Shown: positions 8,273 through 17,459 of the stretch, piece after piece
Layout: each line of letters starts with the position of its first letter
Numbering within the stretch: position 1 is the stretch's first letter
Assembly: GCA_913057925.1 (NCBI GenBank)
Contig: CAJXPG010000005.1
Location: 1-61,049 of the forward strand
From: an uncultured Colwellia sp.
GTDB lineage: Bacteria; Pseudomonadota; Gammaproteobacteria; Enterobacterales; Alteromonadaceae
Length of the DNA stretch: 61,049 nucleotides
Direction of reading: 5' to 3'
Notes under the pieces: model-generated
The model's input: the letters and a program-made list of their open reading frames with translations, nothing else
Database searches by the model: none
What the model was told of the DNA's origin: nothing
Program-made: the position numbers and the translations under genes

Positions 8273-9181
8273 TTACAATAATTGCCCGACATGACTTTGA
8301 AAGAAGTCTAAGAAGGTGCGAGTTCTACTTGCTACATGTCGGCTTTGGTAAAGCACACTCAAACGTTGCGCAACACTTTCTAAATTAAGTTTTACCTTCT
8401 CTAAGGGCTGCGGTTGTAAACTGTTACTAAGCACATAATCAGGTAGTTTACATAAGCCAAGCCCTTGTCCGGTAACTTGTAATCGCATCTCAGGGCTAGA
8501 AAGGATCATCTTGCCATTAACGCTGACTTGTTCGACTTTATTGTTATTGCGAAAGTGCCATTGCTCTCCAGACTCTGCCAAAATACATTCACATTCAGCT
8601 AACTGTTCAACCGCTATTTGGGGCTGTTCAAGTAACGTTTTTAGCGGAGCAGATACTCGTGATGGTGCTACAAAAATAGATTGTGGGAAACTTAGCAACT
8701 CCCTCGCGATCCAATTAGATGGCGGAAGAGACTGTTCATGCAAGACAAAACAAAGATCAAATTTGGGATCAAACTCAGGTACAGGGCCGGAGTAATGCTG
8801 ACAATGCAGAGTGACTTTAGGGTATAAACGCATAAAGTCTGCAATGAGGGTACTGATAATTTGGTTAAAAAATTCTATCGGCAACAGAATATTTAGCTGA
8901 CCTTGCACTTGATTTAAGGACGACGAAAGTTGGTCTTCAACCCGCGTTAATGCCTCAATATGTTCTTTACTGGCACAGAAAAGTAAGCGACCACTTTCTG
9001 TCAGTTGTTGTTTTCTTGTGGTACGCAGCAGCAGTTCACAACCAAGCTTTTTTTCTAGCATCACTAAACGACGACTTAGTTTAGATTTTGCTATGCCAAG
9101 CTCTTTTGCTGCTTTAGTAAAGGATCCTGACTCAACCAAACTGACAAATAAATGCAAGTCATCAAGGTTACCTAGTTTCAT
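8273..9181 (-). CDS. LysR-family transcriptional regulator
   Basis: 302 residues. The N-terminal winged helix-turn-helix is clear (GSFTKAAKELGIAKSKLSRR, then a wing with LGCELLLRTTRK), followed by a substrate-binding effector domain. The gene is divergent from a thioredoxin gene across 140 bases, the usual LysR arrangement, so the thioredoxin gene and its own gene are likely targets. The effector is not predictable from sequence. Confidence 0.9.
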   Translation of the reverse strand: MKLGNLDDLHLFVSLVESGSFTKAAKELGIAKSKLSRRLVMLEKKLGCELLLRTTRKQQLTESGRLLFCASKEHIEALTRVEDQLSSSLNQVQGQLNILLPIEFFNQIISTLIADFMRLYPKVTLHCQHYSGPVPEFDPKFDLCFVLHEQSLPPSNWIARELLSFPQSIFVAPSRVSAPLKTLLEQPQIAVEQLAECECILAESGEQWHFRNNNKVEQVSVNGKMILSSPEMRLQVTGQGLGLCKLPDYVLSNSLQPQPLEKVKLNLESVAQRLSVLYQSRHVASRTRTFLDFFQSHVGQLL

Positions 9182-9195
9182 AACACCCCAACTGT

Positions 9196-9222
9196 TTCAT
9201 TTTTAGAACAATGAATTTCATT
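9196..9222. promoter_or_regulatory. Candidate LysR operator in the LysR/thioredoxin intergenic region
   Basis: Three copies of the hexamer TTCATT or its complement (9196-9201, 9210-9215 inverted, 9217-9222) form overlapping dyads just upstream of the regulator ATG. Position and symmetry suit an autoregulatory LysR-type site. Binding is inferred only. Confidence 0.35.
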
Positions 9223-9321
9223 AAACACATCTAATCAGGTAATTGCAAATTAAGTACACTCACCTTGTCAATTAACTTAAGTCGCAAATGAGATTGTTAA
9301 ACATAAACATTGGAGTAAATA

Positions 9322-9654
9322 ATGAGTGTAGTAACCCCTTCTAAAGTAGATGAGATTGTAGCCGAGCAATTTGAGCAAGTAGTGGCAGAACATAAAGGCA
9401 AAGTGCTAATAGATTTTTACGCCCCTTGGTGCGGACCATGTAAAATGATTGCACCGGTTGTAGAACAAATAGCGCAAGAGCAAGAAGATATTAAAGTAGT
9501 AAAGATTAATGCTGACAATAGCCAAGAATTAATGGCTAAATTTGGTATTAGAGGCATACCTACACTGTTGTTAATGAAAGAAGGCGAGCTAGTTGCCACA
9601 CAAGTAGGCGCAGCGTCAGTGAGACAAGTGAATGAATTTGTCAATCAAGGTTAA
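9322..9654 (+). CDS. Thioredoxin
   Basis: 110-residue thioredoxin fold with the canonical active site WCGPCK (residues about 34-39) and the cis-Pro loop RGIPTL. It reduces protein disulfides in the cytosol. An ATG preceded by GGAG eleven bases upstream is the likely start. It stands alone, divergent from a LysR regulator, so it is probably an inducible second thioredoxin and not the housekeeping trxA, but this cannot be settled without the rest of the genome. Confidence 0.92.
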   Translation: MSVVTPSKVDEIVAEQFEQVVAEHKGKVLIDFYAPWCGPCKMIAPVVEQIAQEQEDIKVVKINADNSQELMAKFGIRGIPTLLLMKEGELVATQVGAASVRQVNEFVNQG

Positions 9655-9670
9655 TCCGGTTAAAAACTTC

Positions 9671-9692
9671 GCAGGGAACGTCTGTTCCCTGC
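9671..9692 (+). terminator. Hairpin after thioredoxin gene
   Basis: Perfect 9-bp stem (GCAGGGAAC with GTTCCCTGC) and 4-base loop, 16 bases after the stop. No T run follows, so termination strength is uncertain. Confidence 0.5.
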
Positions 9693-9825
9693 TGCTCAAA
9701 GCTGAGTACTATTCAATTAACATCTAGCCAAATAAACTTACCTTTCATTGATCTATTTCAGACAAATTGCTTCACTATTTAATACAATAGCGCTGATATC
9801 ATCTTAGGTGAAAAAAGGCTCATAA

Positions 9826-11031
9826 ATGATGCAAATTACCGATTTAGAACAAGAACAAAAAATAACGCCAATATTGCGTTTAGGCTTTCGCCCCTTCTTC
9901 CTCAGTGGTGCAATATTTGGCGTAATCGCCATTATTCTGTGGCTTTTAATGTACAAAGGCTCGGTTAGCTTTGCTCCACTAGGAGGTGGTTACTGGTGGC
10001 ATATTCATGAAATGGTGTTTGGTTTTGGCTGTGCCATTATTGCTGGGTTCTTATTAACCGCAGTACAGAATTGGACAGGCGTTAGAGGCGCACAAGGCAA
10101 TACGCTACTTGGTTTATGGTTACTTTGGTTAGCTGGACGAATTTTATTATTAATGCCTGAGTTACTCGGTGCCACAATAACCGGTTTGGTTGATCTTGCC
10201 TTTTTACCGGCTGTTGCTTACGTATTGGGTAAACCTATTATTGCTATCAAACAATATCGTAATTTATTTTTTGTACCTCTATTAGCTTTGTTCACTTTTG
10301 CCAATATAGAGATGTATCTTGCCCTTTATTACCCAGAAACCTTCAGCATCAATTTTGCTGGTTACGCTGGTGTGATGTTAGTAACTTTTTTAATGTCGGT
10401 TATGGCTGGACGTGTCGCTCCCATGTTTACTGCAAATGGTACGAAAACTGCAAAAGCGACTCCACTACCTTGGCTTGATAAAGTTGCTAACGGCACGCTA
10501 GCCATCGCCATGTTAAATTTATTATTACAACCTGTGGTTGGCTTTTCAGCGTTATTCTTTGGCGTATTACTTATTATTGCTGGTGTTTTTCAAACATTAC
10601 GTTGGTTAAGGTGGCGACCTTGGATCACCCTGAGTGTGCCACTACTTTGGTCAATTCACGGTGCAATGAAATTTATTTGCTTTGGTTTAATCGTCTTGGG
10701 AGTAAGTTATATCATTGCTGATGTTCCCAGCAATCATGTATGGCATCTATTAACGGTAGGCGGCATGGGCGGCTTGATTTTAGCGATGATCTCAAGAGTG
10801 TCACTTGGACATACCGGCCGAGCATTATCACCACCGAAGTCTATGACTATTGCTTATATCCTGATTAGTCTAGCGGCGATAGTGCGTACTTTTGGTCCGT
10901 GGGGCTTACCTGAAAAAACCTTGTTGTTTATCGATATTAGTGGCGGATTGTGGATTATGGCATTTGCTATCTTTATTATTACCTACGGCCCTATGTTAAT
11001 GAGTGCCAGAAAAGATGGACGACCTGGTTAA
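9826..11031 (+). CDS. NnrS family membrane protein
   Basis: 401 residues, almost entirely membrane helices (about 12). The N-terminal signature FRPFFLSGA and the segment HEMVFGFGCAIIAGFLLTA are characteristic of NnrS, a heme- and copper-containing membrane protein linked to nitric-oxide tolerance and denitrification in Rhodobacter and Vibrio. Conserved His residues in the first third are candidate metal ligands. No denitrification genes are nearby, so a role in nitrosative-stress tolerance is the likelier reading. A single gene, closed by a strong terminator. The start could be either of two adjacent ATG codons. Confidence 0.9.
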   Translation: MMQITDLEQEQKITPILRLGFRPFFLSGAIFGVIAIILWLLMYKGSVSFAPLGGGYWWHIHEMVFGFGCAIIAGFLLTAVQNWTGVRGAQGNTLLGLWLLWLAGRILLLMPELLGATITGLVDLAFLPAVAYVLGKPIIAIKQYRNLFFVPLLALFTFANIEMYLALYYPETFSINFAGYAGVMLVTFLMSVMAGRVAPMFTANGTKTAKATPLPWLDKVANGTLAIAMLNLLLQPVVGFSALFFGVLLIIAGVFQTLRWLRWRPWITLSVPLLWSIHGAMKFICFGLIVLGVSYIIADVPSNHVWHLLTVGGMGGLILAMISRVSLGHTGRALSPPKSMTIAYILISLAAIVRTFGPWGLPEKTLLFIDISGGLWIMAFAIFIITYGPMLMSARKDGRPG

Positions 11032-11135
11032 GAGTATCTACATGAACACATGATTATCTAACCCGAGCCGAGGTTATTTACCAAGAAGTGTTGCCATAGC
11101 CACATAAACTAAAATAACATAGTCAAGTAATCACC

Positions 11136-11170
11136 AAGCCAGCGAGTGGCTATACTCGCTGGCTTTTTTT
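11136..11170 (+). terminator. Strong Rho-independent terminator after NnrS gene
   Basis: A 12-bp GC-rich stem (11136-11147 with 11154-11165, 6-base loop) followed by seven T. It separates NnrS from the downstream dehydrogenase gene. Confidence 0.92.
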
Positions 11171-11203
11171 ATTGATAAATCAGCCCTTAGTTGAGTAGCT
11201 TAC

Positions 11204-12172
11204 ATGCGAGCAGTATTCTTAGATAAACAAACGTTTAGCGCTTCAATTGTCCTTGATGGTATAGCACAACAAGTGAATGAATTAACTTGTTATGATAATA
11301 CCTCACCTGAAGACATTACTTCACGCAGCTTAGATGCCGAAATTATTATTACTAATAAAGTGGTATTAAACGCTGAAATATTAGCAAATTTACCTAATTT
11401 GAAGCTGATTTGTATTAGTGCCACTGGCTTTAACAATGTTGATATTGAGGCGGCACAAAGGCTTAACATCGCGGTGACCAATGTCAGCGGTTATGCCGGA
11501 CAATCTGTTGCGCAATATGTTTTCGCTCAATTACTCAATTATTTTCAGCACACCACTCACCACAATAACAATACTAAGCAAGGCTTATGGGCAAGTAGTT
11601 CAAGTTTTTGCTACCACGGAGATGGCTTTAGTGAGCTAGCCGGCAAAACCCTTGGTATTATTGGCTATGGTAATTTAGGCAAAGCAGTTGCCAATATAGC
11701 TCAAGCATTTAACATGAAGGTTGTTATCAGTGAGCGTCCGAACAGCAAAGAAATCCGTCCAGGGAGACTTGCTTTTAGTGATGTTATTGAACAAGCTGAT
11801 ATAATTAGTTTGCACTGCCCGCAAACGGTCGATACCGAGCAACTAATCAACGAAGATGTATTGTCTCGTATGAAAAGCAGTGCAGTTTTAGTTAACACCG
11901 CCCGCGGTGCTTTGGTCGATGAAAGCGCATTATTAAGTGCCTTACAGAATAAAGAAATTGCCTTCGCCATTTTAGATGTGTTGGCTACAGAGCCACCAAG
12001 TTGCGACCATCCATTAATAAACAGTGACTTAGATAATTTGAACATAACAGCTCACATTGCTTGGGCAAGTACTGAAGCACAGCAGCGCCTTATCGACTTG
12101 TTATGTGACAATATTATTGCCTTTAACAATAACAAAATTTTAAATCGCTTAGATTGCAACACTGCCATTTAA
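11204..12172 (+). CDS. D-isomer-specific 2-hydroxyacid dehydrogenase
   Basis: 322 residues. The Rossmann glycine motif is GIIGYGNLGKAVA (residues about 150-162). The signature segments CPQTVDTEQLI and VNTARGALVDESAL and the catalytic-His region ITAHIAWAS follow. It most resembles glycerate/hydroxypyruvate reductase-type enzymes (HprA-like), which reduce 2-oxoacids with NAD(P)H. The start follows a strong terminator by 34 bases. The acetyltransferase gene begins 32 bases downstream in the same direction, so the two may be co-transcribed. Confidence 0.88.
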   Translation: MRAVFLDKQTFSASIVLDGIAQQVNELTCYDNTSPEDITSRSLDAEIIITNKVVLNAEILANLPNLKLICISATGFNNVDIEAAQRLNIAVTNVSGYAGQSVAQYVFAQLLNYFQHTTHHNNNTKQGLWASSSSFCYHGDGFSELAGKTLGIIGYGNLGKAVANIAQAFNMKVVISERPNSKEIRPGRLAFSDVIEQADIISLHCPQTVDTEQLINEDVLSRMKSSAVLVNTARGALVDESALLSALQNKEIAFAILDVLATEPPSCDHPLINSDLDNLNITAHIAWASTEAQQRLIDLLCDNIIAFNNNKILNRLDCNTAI

Positions 12173-12203
12173 GCCCAAAACTCGTTTAAGTACTCTACTT
12201 CCT

Positions 12204-12785
12204 ATGATAAATAAAGCCGCTAACATTAAATACCTGCCACTCACTCAAGCGTACTTTTCACAAGTAGTTACCTTGGCTAACCAAGTTCACGGTGATGGTT
12301 ATCTAGATCATGAAAAACTAGAGCAATGGACCTTAAAGGGCATAGTCAAAAACATAAACTGTAGCTTTGTTGCCATACTCGATGAGCAAGTCATTGGCTT
12401 TCGCAGCACATACTCGGCTAACCAATGGTCAATTGATCAATGGTGTAGTCCAACACTATGGCAGCTAGACAGTGATAAATGCTGCTACTTTAAATGTAAT
12501 ACTGTTGATGAAAAATACCGTGGCTTAGGTGTCGGGAAAAAGCTTTTACAACTTGCCATCGAAGCCGCTAAACAGCAAGGGGCTCAGGCAGGCATTAGCC
12601 ATTTATGGAAACAGAGCCCTAATAATAGTGCCGTTGCTTATTTCACTAAGTGTGGAGGAAAGCTGATCAAGTCACACCCAGGCAAGTGGAATGAAGAGAG
12701 TAAACAGGGTTATGACTGTGTTTTTTGTGGTTTTGATTGCCGCTGTGAAGCAGCTGAGATGATTATCTATTTCAGTGATGATTAA
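12204..12785 (+). CDS. GNAT-family N-acetyltransferase
   Basis: 193 residues with the acetyl-CoA-binding motif A (VDEKYRGLGVGKKLLQLAIEA) in the second half, followed by the C-terminal helix and strand of the GNAT fold. The C-terminus is rich in Cys (CVFCGFDCRC), arranged like a small metal-binding cluster, which is unusual for the family. The substrate is unknown. It shares an intergenic hairpin with the convergent small gene downstream. Confidence 0.85.
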   Translation: MINKAANIKYLPLTQAYFSQVVTLANQVHGDGYLDHEKLEQWTLKGIVKNINCSFVAILDEQVIGFRSTYSANQWSIDQWCSPTLWQLDSDKCCYFKCNTVDEKYRGLGVGKKLLQLAIEAAKQQGAQAGISHLWKQSPNNSAVAYFTKCGGKLIKSHPGKWNEESKQGYDCVFCGFDCRCEAAEMIIYFSDD

Positions 12786-12812
12786 GGTTTTAGCCTTCTC
12801 CCGGCTAAAACC
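12786..12812. terminator. Bidirectional hairpin terminator between convergent genes
   Basis: Perfect 10-bp stem (GGTTTTAGCC with GGCTAAAACC, 7-base loop) immediately after the acetyltransferase stop and 17 bases before the end of the convergent 98-residue gene. T-rich segments are inside the stem and not after it, so strength is moderate. Confidence 0.6.
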
Positions 12813-12828
12813 TTAGCGCTAATTGTTA

Positions 12829-13125
12829 CTAATTAGCGCTATCGTTAAGCAACCTTTTCAAATACTTAAAGATATCTTCATCAAATAACGCAAGACCTGT
12901 TCGGGTTATAATAAATGATGATGCACTTCCAACCTCATGGGCAATTAAGTTTTCATGTCGTAAAAAGGCCAATGTGCCTATATGAGCAGCGCGCTTCTCG
13001 GTATCAGACTCTTCATTAGGAAAAACATCATTAAATCCTACTTCTTTGGGCTGAGGAAAATGCTCAGCAAGTATTCTCAATACTCGGATAGCCGATTCGT
13101 CAAATGCGCTAAAGTTTACTGACAT
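12829..13125 (-). CDS. Hypothetical 98-residue protein, possibly winged-helix
   Basis: 98 residues, no signal peptide or membrane helix. The predicted secondary-structure pattern (helical AIRVLRILAEHF, later LAFLRHENLIAHEV, then ITRTGLALFDEDIF) recalls small winged-helix proteins, but no family is recognised with confidence. TAGGAA seven bases before the ATG supports translation. The codon use matches the neighbours. Confidence 0.7.
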   Translation of the reverse strand: MSVNFSAFDESAIRVLRILAEHFPQPKEVGFNDVFPNEESDTEKRAAHIGTLAFLRHENLIAHEVGSASSFIITRTGLALFDEDIFKYLKRLLNDSAN

Positions 13126-13325
13126 TGTTATTCCTAGTCATAAGTATCAGGGAGTTATATAAAATATAGCAGCTTAAGCAATGTTAAACCACATCAGACA
13201 TATAGCATAACCAAACATGATTGCCTTTTAATCAATACTAGCCCTTAAACAGAAATAAGCTTAACTAACATTATTTGTCTCATCAATTATACTGATAGTT
13301 AGTAATTTTAAATTGAGCATACACT

Positions 13326-14240
13326 ATGTCGTTTTTAGTGCGCTGTTATTGTTACCGGATTATCTTTTTATCCTTCATTGTACTTTCTCAAGTTCACCCT
13401 GCAAATGCGGAGAAAATAGCTCGCACTAAAATTACTTGGCTAATAGAAGATACCTATGCTTGGGAGAGTTATTTAGAAGATATATCGACTAGTACCGAAC
13501 AAGATACTTCTAAAATGGTCATGAAAGCGCTAGAAGACCTCGGTTATGATTTAACATTTGTCCGAGCAACAGGAGATCGAGCGCATAAAATCTTGCAAGA
13601 AGATCCATACGCATGCATGTCTAACAGAATTAAGAACCCTGATAGAGAGAAATACCTACTATTTAGCCTGCCTCATGACTTATATTTAGGCTTGAAAATT
13701 TACCGTGTTTACCAAGATAAACCATTAGCTGCTCAGGTATTAAATGACAAAGGGGAAGTAACCAGCTTAGCTACCCTCTTTTCTCAGTACCCTAATAAAA
13801 TATTAGCAACTGGCAGTGGTGTTTCTTACGGGGAAGCAATCGATAGTCAAGTCGCAGAGTTGCACCCTGAAAATGTTTTCATTCGTGCGGGTGCTAGTCG
13901 CGTACTATCTATCATAAACATGCTGTTTAAAGGGCGAATTGATTTTATTATTTATTATCCACAGGATATAAATGAAATAAATAAAGACGGTCCTAAACTT
14001 GAAGGGTATACCATAGCAGGGAGTCCTCCTTACCTTTTGGGACATGTTAGCTGTGCTAAAAGTCCACAAGGTGCAAAGATCATTGCAGATATAGATCAGT
14101 TCCTCAAAAAAGCGTATCGCACACACGCCTTTTATCATGCTCATGAAAAGTGGTTAATCGAGGGAGACTTACCGACCTTACGACAGTACTTTAACCAAAT
14201 ATTCGGCTACCTTCCTGATAAAAAGCAAGAAAACAACTAA
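13326..14240 (+). CDS. Periplasmic solute-binding protein (family 3-like)
   Basis: 304 residues with a signal peptide (hydrophobic FLSFIVLSQ, cleavage after ANA at about residue 28). The mature part has the two-lobe pattern of extracellular solute-binding proteins related to amino-acid receptors, without a lipobox. No permease or ATPase gene is adjacent, so it may serve a distant transporter or a sensor. Such stand-alone proteins are common in marine Alteromonadales. The ligand is unknown. It converges with ung, with 20 bases between stops. Confidence 0.78.
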   Translation: MSFLVRCYCYRIIFLSFIVLSQVHPANAEKIARTKITWLIEDTYAWESYLEDISTSTEQDTSKMVMKALEDLGYDLTFVRATGDRAHKILQEDPYACMSNRIKNPDREKYLLFSLPHDLYLGLKIYRVYQDKPLAAQVLNDKGEVTSLATLFSQYPNKILATGSGVSYGEAIDSQVAELHPENVFIRAGASRVLSIINMLFKGRIDFIIYYPQDINEINKDGPKLEGYTIAGSPPYLLGHVSCAKSPQGAKIIADIDQFLKKAYRTHAFYHAHEKWLIEGDLPTLRQYFNQIFGYLPDKKQENN

Positions 14241-14260
14241 CCTCAGCTTATGAAGTACTA

Positions 14261-14932
14261 TTAAGCAGGAATATGCCAATCTATCATTGAGCGATTTTTT
14301 TCTGCTAACCAAGTATTGGCTTTAGAAAAATGCTGGCAGCCAAAGAAGCCTCGATAAGCAGATAACGGTGATGGATGTGGACCGAGCAACACACAGTGCT
14401 TATCTTTAGCTATTTTCTTGCCCTTTTTCTGCGCATGCGCGCCCCAGAGAATAAACACACAGCCGGGATTTTTCAGGTTTATTTCACTGATAACTTTATC
14501 AGTAAATGTCTCCCAGCCTAACTTAGCATGGGAGTGGGCGTTAGCTTGCTGAACAGTTAATACCGTATTTAATAATAATACGCCCTGCTTTGCCCAATGT
14601 GTTAAAAAACCATGGTTTGGTGTTTGAAAGTCGTCAATATCTGTTGAAAGTTCTTTGTAAATATTGACTAATGAAGGTGGCACTTTAACACCTTTTTTTA
14701 CCGAAAAAGCTAAACCGTGTGCTTGCCCTGCTCCGTGGTAAGGATCCTGCCCCAAAATCACAACCTTTACTTCAGAGAGATCCGTATAACTAAAAGCATT
14801 AAAAACCTCTTTTTCATCGGGATAGATGTTCAAACCTGACTCTCTTTGCGCTGAAACACTACTAAGCAAAGCTTTAAAATAGTCTTGTTCAGCTTCTTGA
14901 TTGATTAATTGCTGCCATTGCGGTTTGATCAT
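14261..14932 (-). CDS. ung: Uracil-DNA glycosylase
   Basis: 223 residues, the usual family-1 length. It removes uracil from DNA in base-excision repair. The water-activating loop GQDPYHG (residues about 61-67), the uracil-stacking segment LLLNTVLTV, and the leucine-loop [17 protein letters not shown] with catalytic His are all intact. No partner genes; it is separated from thrC by a terminator. Confidence 0.97.
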   Translation of the reverse strand: MIKPQWQQLINQEAEQDYFKALLSSVSAQRESGLNIYPDEKEVFNAFSYTDLSEVKVVILGQDPYHGAGQAHGLAFSVKKGVKVPPSLVNIYKELSTDIDDFQTPNHGFLTHWAKQGVLLLNTVLTVQQANAHSHAKLGWETFTDKVISEINLKNPGCVFILWGAHAQKKGKKIAKDKHCVLLGPHPSPLSAYRGFFGCQHFSKANTWLAEKNRSMIDWHIPA

Positions 14933-14980
14933 AAAAGTACTCGAAAATAAAGTTTAAGGGGAACGATTGCAAATATTACA

Positions 14981-15010
14981 AAAAAGCCATCGCATGGAGC
15001 GATGGCTTTT
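14981..15010 (-). terminator. Terminator of the threonine operon
   Basis: Perfect 12-bp stem (AAAAGCCATCGC with GCGATGGCTTTT, 5-base loop), symmetrical with A and T runs, so it can act in both directions. It lies 80 bases after the thrC stop and before ung. Confidence 0.9.
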
Positions 15011-15089
15011 AATATTCTGACTTAATACGCACTAGTAGTCCAAGGGATATTTATCCGCTGCAATGAAACGATTAGCGGTAAGCCTGTTG

Positions 15090-16394
15090 CTATGCTAATA
15101 AGTAGCTACGTAAATCAGTAAATTTGGCCGCAATATCCTTAGAAAGGCTCGGCTCACCAGCGCAGTCAGCTAACTCTTTAGGCAAACCAAGCGGTTGACC
15201 AAGAATGCTCTCAACAACTTCCTTAAACTTAGCAGGATGTGCTGTACCTAAGAAAACACCAAACTCGCCGTCAACTGCGCTATATTGCAATGCTTTGTAG
15301 GCAACAGCAGCATGGGGCTCACTAATATAACCTAGTTTACTAAGTTGAATCACCGTTGATTGTGTTTGCTCTTCGTCAATTGACACTGAACTGACACAGC
15401 CCTCTTCAACAATGCCATTTTTCAGCATATGCTCAACGCGAGGCCAGTTATTTGGGTTACTGACATCCATCGCATTTGAAATAGTCGCTACTGTGTCATT
15501 TGGCGACCACTCACCTGTTTCAAGGTAACGAGGTACTGTATCGTTGGCATTGGTTGCTGCGATAAAGCGTTTAATTGGTAAGCCCATCGCTTTAGCGAAA
15601 AGTCCCGCCGTTAAGTTACCAAAGTTACCACTTGGAATTGAGAACACTATGCTAGATAAGTCACTTTTGGCGCGAGATAATTGCGCAACGGCTTCAAAGT
15701 AATAACAAACTTGAGCAAGCAATCGACTGATATTAATTGAGTTAGCTGAATTTAAGCCAATGGTGTTCGCCAGTCCTTTATCATCAAAGGATTTCTTAAC
15801 TAGCGCCTGACAATCATCAAAATCGCCATCTACCGCTAAGGTTTCAATGTTATCGCCTAAGGTAGTAAACATCTTTTCTTGTAATAAACTGATTTTGCCT
15901 TTTGGAAACATGATGACAACACGAATATTATCTATGCCGTGAAAAGCATGCGCTACAGCAGCACCGGTATCACCTGAAGTCGCGGTTAAAATAGTTAACG
16001 GCTTGTTTTCGCCAGTTGCTTTAGCGTCTTTAGCAACAAATGCTTGTAAACACTTGGCCATAAACCGAGCGCCGAAATCTTTAAACGCTAATGTTGGACC
16101 GTGAAACAACTCTAAAATAGCGCGTTCAGGGCTGATAGGTTGTAACAACGCCGGAAAATTAAAGGCATCTGTTACAATCTCAGTTAACTCAGCTTTTGAT
16201 AAGTCACCTTCTACAAACGGTTGTAAGATTTTTACACTGCGCTCTACTAGTGGCAGCGCCAGTAACTCTTCAACATTATCAAATTTTGGCATGGTGGTTG
16301 GGAAAAATAATCCCTGGTTTTTACCTAGACCTTGCTTAACGGCTTGTGAAAAGCTCACCTGCTCTTCATTTTCTTTTAAATTATAATATTTCAC
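15090..16394 (-). CDS. thrC: Threonine synthase
   Basis: 434 residues; converts O-phosphohomoserine to threonine with pyridoxal phosphate, the last step of the pathway. The PLP-binding Lys lies in LAFKDFGARF (residues about 108), and the phosphate-binding SGDTGAA segment is present. The start codon is GTG (16394-16392) with AGGAAG seven bases upstream; no ATG nearby fits. Last gene of thrABC, 94 bases after thrB. Confidence 0.97.
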   Translation of the reverse strand: MKYYNLKENEEQVSFSQAVKQGLGKNQGLFFPTTMPKFDNVEELLALPLVERSVKILQPFVEGDLSKAELTEIVTDAFNFPALLQPISPERAILELFHGPTLAFKDFGARFMAKCLQAFVAKDAKATGENKPLTILTATSGDTGAAVAHAFHGIDNIRVVIMFPKGKISLLQEKMFTTLGDNIETLAVDGDFDDCQALVKKSFDDKGLANTIGLNSANSINISRLLAQVCYYFEAVAQLSRAKSDLSSIVFSIPSGNFGNLTAGLFAKAMGLPIKRFIAATNANDTVPRYLETGEWSPNDTVATISNAMDVSNPNNWPRVEHMLKNGIVEEGCVSSVSIDEEQTQSTVIQLSKLGYISEPHAAVAYKALQYSAVDGEFGVFLGTAHPAKFKEVVESILGQPLGLPKELADCAGEPSLSKDIAAKFTDLRSYLLA

Positions 16395-16487
16395 TATGCT
16401 TCCTACTAATTCTGTTTTGTTTCTTAACGACTACGTAATACTTTATCTTTGCTAACTGTTATTTGAAATGAATTTAACAGCGAGCTT

Positions 16488-17459
16488 TTATAATTCTGTT
16501 GCCCCGACAGTATCAGCTTTACAGACATGAACAAAGCCTAAATCTGTTTGCAAATAATGCTGTTTTAACCAGTCGGCAAACTGTTGAGCTTGTTGCTCGT
16601 TATCTGACACACAAAAAAGTGTCGGCCCTGAGCCAGAAATACCAACAGCCAGCGCATTTTGTTCAATTAAATAATCTTTAACTTTTTGATATCTTGTTAA
16701 TAAATTAGTTCTATAAGGTTCGGCAACAATATCACTAAGTACCGAAAATGCTTGGCTCTTATCTTGACGATGACAAGCGTCAACAAAGGTAGCTAAATTC
16801 TGTCCGTATTGAATCAGATCACTGCGACTATAACTAGTCGGCAACACGTCGCGTGCCGCTTTTGTTGAAACTTCAATACCTGGGTATGCCATAACAAAGT
16901 AACAGTCGTCGAAGTTTGGTAAAATGCGCGAGATAATATCTTCATCTGGCACCATCAGCTGTAAGCCACCTAAATAGCAAGGTGCGACATTATCATAATG
17001 TAAACTACCGCTGATTTGAGCTTCCATTTGACCTGTCATCTTTAATAACACATTCTCTGAAAAGCTAAAGTCATGGTATTTGGCATAGAAAGCATTTAAC
17101 CCAGCTAATGCGGCAACCACTGAACACGCGCTAGAGCCTAGACCACTGCCAACTGGCATTTTTTTATCTAACGTTAGCTCAACTGAAACAGGCGTTTGTT
17201 GAGACTTCTCTAATGCTTCATTAAATAATAATAAACACGACCAAACAATATTATCTTCTTTATTGCTAGGTAGTTTATCGGCGAAGTTGCCCACAACCGT
17301 TAAGCTACTCTCAGCAGCTGTAGCGGATACGGTGACCACATCACCAAGTAAAGTACCATCAACAGGCTTAACGGCTAAACCAAGCACATCAAAGCCAACA
17401 TTTACGTTGCCAATAGAGGCCGGAGCAAAAACTGAAACACTGCGAGTATTTGAAGTCAT
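16488..17459 (-). CDS. thrB: Homoserine kinase
   Basis: 323 residues of the GHMP kinase family. It phosphorylates homoserine for threonine synthase. The ATP-binding loop PVGSGLGSSACS is at about residues 93-104 and the C-terminal GISGSGPTLF motif is intact. The start at 17459 is chosen because its ATG overlaps the thrA stop by one base (TAATG), the usual translational coupling; an upstream ATG at 17477 would sit inside thrA. Confidence 0.96.
   Translation of the reverse strand: MTSNTRSVSVFAPASIGNVNVGFDVLGLAVKPVDGTLLGDVVTVSATAAESSLTVVGNFADKLPSNKEDNIVWSCLLLFNEALEKSQQTPVSVELTLDKKMPVGSGLGSSACSVVAALAGLNAFYAKYHDFSFSENVLLKMTGQMEAQISGSLHYDNVAPCYLGGLQLMVPDEDIISRILPNFDDCYFVMAYPGIEVSTKAARDVLPTSYSRSDLIQYGQNLATFVDACHRQDKSQAFSVLSDIVAEPYRTNLLTRYQKVKDYLIEQNALAVGISGSGPTLFCVSDNEQQAQQFADWLKQHYLQTDLGFVHVCKADTVGATEL

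Noticed and set aside
8059-8292. 77-residue open frame with KLSYx repeats on the minus strand
   Set aside because: It arises from a 15-base tandem repeat between two genes, overlaps the LysR end, and has no signal, domain or convincing ribosome-binding site. Listed as a repeat instead.
9745-9775. FNR-like site upstream of the NnrS gene
   Set aside because: Only the left TTGAT half-site is present; the right half does not match.
13126-13325. Search for small RNAs or riboswitches in larger intergenic gaps
   Set aside because: No conserved riboswitch core (TPP, cobalamin, FMN, glycine, lysine) was recognised in this or the other gaps.
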